From: Naematelia aurantialba
Taxonomy: Eukaryota; Basidiomycota; Tremellomycetes; Tremellales; Naemateliaceae
Direction of reading: 5' to 3'
Assembly (NCBI GenBank): GCA_021527695.1
Contig: JAKFAO010000002.1
Span: 2,046,501-2,110,500, forward strand
DNA: 64,000 nucleotides
Part shown: in pieces, positions 58,401 through 64,000 of the stretch
Layout of the letters: each line of letters begins with the position of its first letter
Position numbering within the stretch: position 1 is the first letter of the stretch
The notes under the pieces: model-generated
What the model was told of the DNA's origin: nothing
Seen by the model: only the letters and a program-made list of their open reading frames with translations
Database searches by the model: none
Program-made: the position numbers and the translations under genes

Positions 58401-60124
58401 CCGCCGCCGCCGCCTCCAACTCCAAGGAGCTGTGCAGCGACATCCTGCGAAAGTCAGCGACAGCTGTCATTAGAACAGTGAACGCACGGGCAGCATGCCG
58501 ACCGTCACAAAAGCCGAATAGGCAGTGTCCAGCTACCGAGAGTCATTAGCAATCGAGAGGCATTAGCAGCCAGGCGGATGGGATCTACCTGCACGGCCGG
58601 GAGCCCCGACTGAGTCCAGCGGAATGATCTGGTTGAATATCAGCACAGTCCACCAGACAACAAGAGTACGTACTGCGCAAAGCCTTGATAGACATGTCCG
58701 CCATCGGGCAGGGGGACCGCATTTTCTTGACCTAGTCAGATTGCGCCGGGCGTGTAATCGAAAGCCTGCTGACCACTTGTAAAAAACCTTCTGCCTTGAG
58801 CACCGACTGCCTTGAACCGGTCGGTCGGGTCTTGACGAAACGCGATGTTGCAGGCCATGATGGCAGTAAGCTGAGGGAACGTGAGCCGTGAACAGCAGCA
58901 GTACAAGTAGGGACAGAGCTCACCATCACTTCCTTGGTCTTGTCGGTCTGCTTGACGCCTTTACAGAACTCGGCGATCGTGTTCAGATCGACAGTTTGGG
59001 CGTAAGTGAAGACAACCTTGAATCGCCTTTTCTCATCTTGTTCTGTTCCGCCACCTTCAGGGAGGGTGACGATAACTTCATGCTATGAAGAAGCACGATC
59101 AGCCACCGTGTCGGGTACGAAAATCCAGTGTCACCTTCTCTTCCCCCTTGATCGGGAGCTGGGTCTTTGAGAAGCAATTCTTTCTGGGGTGTTGTCAGCA
59201 CTTATCAGGTGGGAGACAGTGAGCTTACACCATGTCATAGCAGGCACCGTCAAGGAACTTTTTGAGATTGCCAGTGGCATCTTTCTCCATCTGCCTCCAA
59301 ACCGACCAAAGCAGTGTGCGAGGTTTCTTTTGGTTGGCAACCTTGACTACCGGGTTAATCTCGACATCGTAGTGACTGTTCCACGGTCAGTACCTCGCAA
59401 GGCTTGGTGCGGGAACAGACGGTGTTCAAATGGGATCATTTTGAATACGGTAAAAGGGAAAGGACGGAAGTCCCAAATACACACACACAGAGAAAGAAGG
59501 GGAAAGGAAGGAAACACAAGCGAAGAGAAGCATCACGACTTCTTTCCGAACCATCAAAGAACACGGCTCACATCACCGAGTTGGCTGGCTTGCCCTGGTC
59601 CTTGAATCGGGCAGCATACATATTAGCCACCACGGTGATAGGCCTTCCGGTCTTGCCGAAGTCTGAGGCGTGTCAGATTCTCTTCACATGTCGAGAAAAC
59701 GTGGAAGGCTCACCGGGTCTCGGAACATATTCTATGATCAAGAGATAGTGTCAGCAGGTTGCAAGATGCTAAATGGGAGGAAAATGCACAATGGAAGGGA
59801 GAGGTGAATGCAAGGAAGAGTCTGGTCGAAAAACTGAGGCGGAGGTTGGACGAGGGGATGAAGGCAGTCGACTGCTCCGGCGTACCATCAAACGTCTCGT
59901 CGACCCTCATCTTGCCAAAGATGTCTTCGAGGCCGGTCGCGGCCTAGCGCATCATGTCAGTCCGATTCTACAAGGGAAGACCAAGGGGCATGAAGGAAAG
60001 ACCAAGAGACCGAGGGAAACCGCCTGAGAGAAACCGCACGGCAAGGACGGCCCGAAGGAAACGGTGTGGAAAGGCCGCTTGAACAACGCACCCCATTGCC
60101 GCCTCCATTCTTGGGAGCAGCCAT
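55450..60124 (-). CDS. AGO1: Argonaute (RNA silencing effector)
   Basis: Start [11 protein letters not shown] at 60124, at least 20 exons. The N domain includes [33 protein letters not shown] and [15 protein letters not shown]. The L1 region reads [16 protein letters not shown], a Gly/Arg-rich insert, then [23 protein letters not shown] runs through [19 protein letters not shown] and [10 protein letters not shown]. The PIWI domain has the slicer acids: [22 protein letters not shown], and Asp where animal enzymes have His in [14 protein letters not shown], a variant known to be active. The guide-loading loop and MID lie between 57600 and 56900. The last residues are uncertain: splicing at 55610 gives [11 protein letters not shown] and an ending near 55450, whereas the unspliced frame stops at 55585. 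Acts with siRNA to cut or silence RNA. Confidence 0.92.
55781..55789 (-). other. 9-nt microexon in the Argonaute PIWI domain
   Basis: TACGCGGAC (Tyr-Ala-Asp), phase 0 on both sides, flanked by CAG and GTGAGT on the minus strand. It completes the conserved AYYAD and carries the third catalytic acid. The preceding exon, 55851-55868, is only 18 nt (LVPVAY). Confidence 0.8.
58316..58427 (-). other. Gly/Arg-rich (RGG-like) insert in Argonaute L1
   Basis: The reading frame [20 protein letters not shown] continues with [18 protein letters not shown] between DVAAQLLG and [10 protein letters not shown]. Another frame reads Ala-rich here but does not connect to the flanking conserved sequence. Confidence 0.85.
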
Positions 60125-60944
60125 TATTGGTATCCTGTGGAGCTGATACAGTCAGCTGAGCAATTCAAGGACGACACCATTGGGATGGGATTAGGGACGT
60201 ACCCGATGCTCGCTGGGACTGAGAAGCGTAGCGGATGGTCGCCCGGGTGGTTGAGGTGTGTTGAGCGGGTGAGCCGGGATGATTGGGTTGGTGGATGACG
60301 ACGAGGTGGTACAGGCTACTGACTGTGGACTTTTCCTAGATTAATGGGCCCAGGTAAGGAAACGCAGAGGAGGAGGAAGAAGAAGAAGAAGAAGGAAGAA
60401 ACAGGACTCCAGTTAGTGGTGGACCGTGCGCGGCGGCTCGTGCATTTTAACATCCGGGGAAAGATAACCGCTAACCGGCCTTGCGCGGGATTTCCCAGCT
60501 TCCATCATCAGCATCAATACCTTTGACACGGTGACCCCGAGGTTTCCCTGGCCGCCGATCCAGTAAAACGAGGGAGAGAGGCACGAATTGCGTGTTTCAT
60601 GTCCCCCACCTGAGAGCGACCCATGCGCCCAAGCGTCCAAGCGTCCCAAGCGGTCAAGAGAGGCTGCGATCGCCACTTGGGCCCATGCAAATCATCAAAG
60701 GCCGTGTCATCATCTGCTCCTTAGCGCAGGACAGTCGGGCACGCGGTGACACCTGGACGACGCAGGGACAAAGGATGATGGATTACATTGTATGCTATAA
60801 AACTGCCCAACCTCGGAAAAACTGCACGGCCGCCCCGTTACTCTCCACGCAGTGGCACCACGAGAAGGTGACAGAGCCATGAGATGGTCGACTAGATACA
60901 TGGTACTCAGATGAGAAAGTCTATTAACGAGTCCCGCATAATGC
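60125..60944. promoter_or_regulatory. Argonaute promoter region
   Basis: 820 nt between two minus-strand genes. A purine run (GAGGAGGAAGAAGAAGAAG) is at about 60367-60400. The end next to eIF6 holds a 16-nt direct repeat of its coding sequence. No gene seen. Confidence 0.5.
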
Positions 60945-60976
60945 TCATATTAGGCTGTCAATTAACGAGTCCCGCA
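60923..60976. repeat. 16-nt direct repeat around the TIF6 stop codon
   Basis: ATTAACGAGTCCCGCA occurs exactly at 60923-60938 (after the stop) and 60961-60976 (coding MRDSL). The 38-nt spacing suggests a small tandem duplication at the 3' end of the gene. Confidence 0.95.
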
Positions 60977-62207
60977 TTTCGTTGATAACAGCTGCGCTCG
61001 TTTGTCCTTGCAGGCCTGGAGATGGAGTCAGCACGAGGGGTTTCTGGGGAGCTTGAGTTGTGGTGATCCAGGTCCAGAGAAAGGAAGAGAGAGGGGTATC
61101 GAGAGGCGGATAATAGAGAGGACGCGGAGGAAGAGGGAGTAACGTAGAGTTGGATCTGGACTGCTGAAGGGCCGAACAGAGGCTGAGACTCACGGAACGT
61201 CGCTTCTACAACAGACACTTCCGTAGCTGTCGTGTCGAGACCGGCAAAGGCGATCCAGTCATTGACCACGAGACCAGCGCCGATGACCTCTGATCCGCGG
61301 TTGATGGTGCCTGCTACGAGGGGGACCTGGAGGAGGGACGATAGCTCGTCGAGCTCTGCGCGGGGAGTTTTGGGGTGAACGAGGCCGCCCTGAAAGGCGT
61401 CAGTTCACGGGCTCCAGAAGACTTATTCTCGTCTAAAGGAGACTCATCCGGACAAGAAGCTCTGCGCCACAGACCAGGTAGGTTAGGCGTGGGAGGTAGA
61501 GAAGAGGACGGTGACGGCAGTACAGGAGGTAGTAGCCACGCGCCAGTACTCACCTGGTTGGTCAGGGCACAATAACTGCCCACCAGCACGTTGCCTGCAA
61601 TGGTCTGCCTGAAGACCTCGACCTTGAGGGTGTCGGCAATGATCTCCTCCGTCTCGCGATCGATATCAGGATGGACGAGCGCCACGTAATCGTTGCAGGC
61701 AATGACGTTGCCGAGCGCCGATAACCGCTCTTCGACACGCTGAATCGCCACGGCGGGGGGCAGGGAGTTGCGCAGATGTTGCAGTTCCTGGTCGGTCGTG
61801 GTGGACGGGACGAGCAGGCCGTGGCGATTGCCCGCGCACAGCCGGCCGACGATCCGTGTGCCTGCGATGGTGGTGTGGATGACGGGGATGACGTCGGACA
61901 GCTCGCCCTCGAATACCGAGTAGAAGTTGGACGATGAGGCCAAGGCCGTCAGGCAGTAGCTGGAGCACCACGTCAGTACAACGGCGATGGGCACAACAGG
62001 ACCGTAGAGAAAGGGCAGAGGGAGAGGGCAGAGAGGGCAGAGTGAACAGAGTGGGTGAAAGCTAGCACTGAGATGGAGGGCTTGAGGAGCAGCTCACGCG
62101 TTGGTGAGTTTGGCAAAGACGCCAATGTCGGTCGAGTTCTCAAACTGCGTTCCTGGAGACATCAGCCCGCACACGACAAAGGGTGCTGCAGACTCACGGA
62201 CAGCCAT
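60945..62207 (-). CDS. TIF6: Translation initiation factor 6 (eIF6/Tif6)
   Basis: Ribosome anti-association factor needed for 60S subunit biogenesis and export, released in the cytoplasm. Exon 1 is only 10 nt (ATGGCTGTCC, 62198-62207). It joins an exon reading [19 protein letters not shown], then [101 protein letters not shown] and [18 protein letters not shown]. The final exon, after an intron of about 190 nt ending near 61015, gives [20 protein letters not shown] and the family's ending SLI. Five-fold pseudo-repeats (penteins) and total length near 245 aa fit the family. Stop at 60945. Confidence 0.95.
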
Positions 62208-62650
62208 GATGAAGGAGCGGCTGTCGGGGCTGTCGCGGTGGATGTGCTAGAGCGGTAGGTGTACTGTGCTAGTAGTGGAGCTGTCGTGCGCTGTGTCGAC
62301 AGAGAAGAGGCAAGTGTCTGTCGTCTTATATATCTGGTACAAAGCAGAAAAGGTTTGAATAATTGTCAGAATGCTCTCGGATCCGAGCAACGCCCTTTGC
62401 AGCTTTTTTTTTAGCAGGCGCAGGGACCGGATAAATAACCGACCACAGCTGTGTCATTCCGGCGGAACTCGCCGCTCAGCGACGGGCAAGCAACTGGCAG
62501 AAATATCAGAGGCTCACTACAACAACAAGGATTGCACTTGTATCCATTCCTGCTCTTCTACATCCTACCTATCGACGAGCTGGGCCTGGCTGACATCCTG
62601 TACGTCGATACGAGCCAATCTGTATTACTAGACGTTGTCGATGCTTCAGC
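62208..62650. promoter_or_regulatory. Divergent promoter between TIF6 and the Csn12/PCID2-family gene
   Basis: 443 nt shared by two divergent genes. A T-rich run follows 62400, and the stretch before 62651 probably carries the leader of the rightward gene. Confidence 0.5.
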
Positions 62651-64000
62651 ATGAAGCTCCAGCAATACATCAACTCGTTCAACGACGCCCTTCGCGCCGA
62701 GGACCCGAGGCAGCTCGTCAGGCTGTTGGACTGTCGTAATAAGACGGCTCGGGGGCTGTCAGATACTGTCGGGGCTATAGATGTGAGATTGTGTTACTTG
62801 AACTCTTGCGTGCGAGGATGGCATTGGCGCTCGGCTCGGCTCACGTCCCCATCCCCATCCCACATCCCAACTCCAACCTCTAAGTTCAAGTTCCTAGCTC
62901 CAGGCTTCAAGTTCCTACTTCTTACCTCCCACGTTATCCTGTATCAAAGTGCATATCGCCGTCCTGCTCTAGCCGGAGAGCTATATCTCTTCCTGCTCCA
63001 GCTAGCCTCCTCGCATTCACGCGTGAATGGTGAGAGCACCGAGCTGACGAGCCCAGGAGCGCAGACTGCAGAACCCTGGCCATAGTCTCCCGGAACCGTG
63101 GGACGCAATAGCGCTGCGACACTGTGCATGCGTGCATGATATGTACAACAATCGCTACCCCTCAGCGTTAGTCCCCCGCATCACTGCATCCGTCCCAACT
63201 TGCTCGGTACCAATACGATCCGTCTCTTCCTTCTTGCAACCTACGATCCATCCCATCTCTCCTGGTATCATTGCGAGCCGTCCCATCTCTCCTGGTATCA
63301 TTACGAGCCCTTCCTCGTGTGACCACTACGAAATGCACAACAGTCCATCCACTCGGTACTCCTGTCTCTACGCCGTGGTCTTCACTACTCGGCCCGCCGT
63401 CGTCACACCCAGGGCAAGCTGACACACAACAGGTACACACACCAAACCGCCCTGCTGTCTCTATACTACCGCTGGCTGGTCGACCAGTCGGCATGGGCGC
63501 TGCCGGCGCTCTTTGTGCTGCTGCGAGACTTGCGTGATCTGGCGGAGCAGGTGCGTCGAGTCTGTCCACTACCTCCAGGATATCAGGATCAGAATCACGG
63601 ACCTTTCCCATTGTAATCACATACCGTCTCTACTCCTGACCATAGCCCCATAGCCCCATATGTCGTCTTCCTTCGAATTACGGTCGTTGAAGTCGCTGAC
63701 CCCCTCGTCCAGGCAGATGCAGAGACGTATGCCTCCGAAGGCAAGATGCCGGCTCTGGAAGAGTGCACCAGGACGGTCAGCAAAGCGTTCTCATTATGTG
63801 CCACCGATCGGTGCGTCCTTCTCTCACGCATCGCACCTATTCGCGCATCCCTGCAACCTCTCCTCCACCGCTCGCACCCTTGTGCAAGGGATACCTGGCC
63901 TTTCACAAGAACCCATCACGCTCCTTTCCCCTGCTCAGCGCCGCATATGTGTATAGTGGAGCACAGGCTCACGCGGAGCAGGACGTTCAAAGGCGCCGAA
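62651..64000 (+). CDS. CSN12: Csn12/PCID2 (Thp1-like) family protein, 5' part; runs off the window
   Basis: Start MKLQQYINSFNDALRAEDPRQLVRLLD. Exon 1 is 62651-62782 (phase 0, GAT before GTGAGA). A later exon ends at 63166 and reads LPEPWDAIALRHCACVHDMY; its 5' boundary near 63079 is uncertain. The next exon, 63433-63550, joins through a GTTAGT donor and gives YTHQTALLSLYYRWLVDQSA then WALPALFVLLRDLRDLAEQ. The exon 63713-63810 gives ADAETYASEGKMPALEECTR then TVSKAFSLCATDR. These match the PCI-domain family that includes COP9-associated Csn12 and TREX-2 PCID2/Thp1, linked to mRNA export or splicing. The C-terminal PCI domain lies beyond 64000. What follows 63810 is not interpretable. Confidence 0.85.

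Overview
This window is a dense piece of a eukaryotic nuclear genome, almost certainly from a basidiomycete fungus and probably a Tremellomycetes-type yeast. The call rests on GC-rich coding sequence, single-chain ATP-citrate lyase, many short introns (mostly 45-60 nt) with GT..AG ends and CTGAC/CTAAC branch points, low-complexity Ser/Pro-rich proteins, a basidiomycete-style tetraspanin and an Argonaute. Nothing in it looks bacterial, viral or transposon-derived. Exon structures were assembled by hand from reading frame, splice signals and conserved protein motifs. Each entry says which junctions are secure.

Layout, left to right. 1-17 kb: 3' end of ATP-citrate lyase (+), a Sec2-type Rab exchange factor (+), a two-RRM RNA-binding protein (-), the complex I B14.7/NDUFA11 subunit (-), Ubc8/UBE2H ubiquitin-conjugating enzyme (+), a large single-pass membrane protein (+) and a short-chain dehydrogenase (-). 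18.5-31.8 kb: a GPI-type pepsin-family aspartic protease (+), a repeat-rich non-coding stretch, a Ser/Pro-rich unknown (+), a WW-domain protein with an Arg/Asp/Pro-rich tail (+) and a tetraspanin-like protein (-). 32-51.4 kb: the TPR subunit of TFIIIC (Tfc4/Sfc4, -), a bZIP factor (-), a GRAM-TBC-EF-hand Rab GAP (-), a small JTB-like membrane protein (+) and the FG nucleoporin Nup57/Nup54 (-). 51.7-64 kb: an FGGY-family sugar kinase (+), Argonaute (-), eIF6 (-) and the start of a Csn12/PCID2-family protein (+).

There is no operon logic. These are independent, mostly housekeeping genes in convergent and divergent pairs with 0.2-1.9 kb between them. They cover vesicle traffic (Sec2, the Rab GAP), Pol III transcription (TFIIIC), nuclear pores and mRNA biology (Nup57, Csn12/PCID2), ribosome maturation (eIF6), RNA silencing (Argonaute), respiration (B14.7) and acetyl-CoA supply (ATP-citrate lyase).

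The most unusual signal is at the level of gene structure. Two conserved residues of the FGGY kinase can only be recovered through two separate 4-nt microexons. The PIWI core of Argonaute is split over an 18-nt and a 9-nt exon. Several genes put a decoy AG right after the branch point and splice to the next AG. Several introns, especially in TFC4, are built of minisatellite repeats. Argonaute also carries a Gly/Arg-rich insert in its L1 region, and the bZIP gene changes frame across a 23-nt GT..AG segment.
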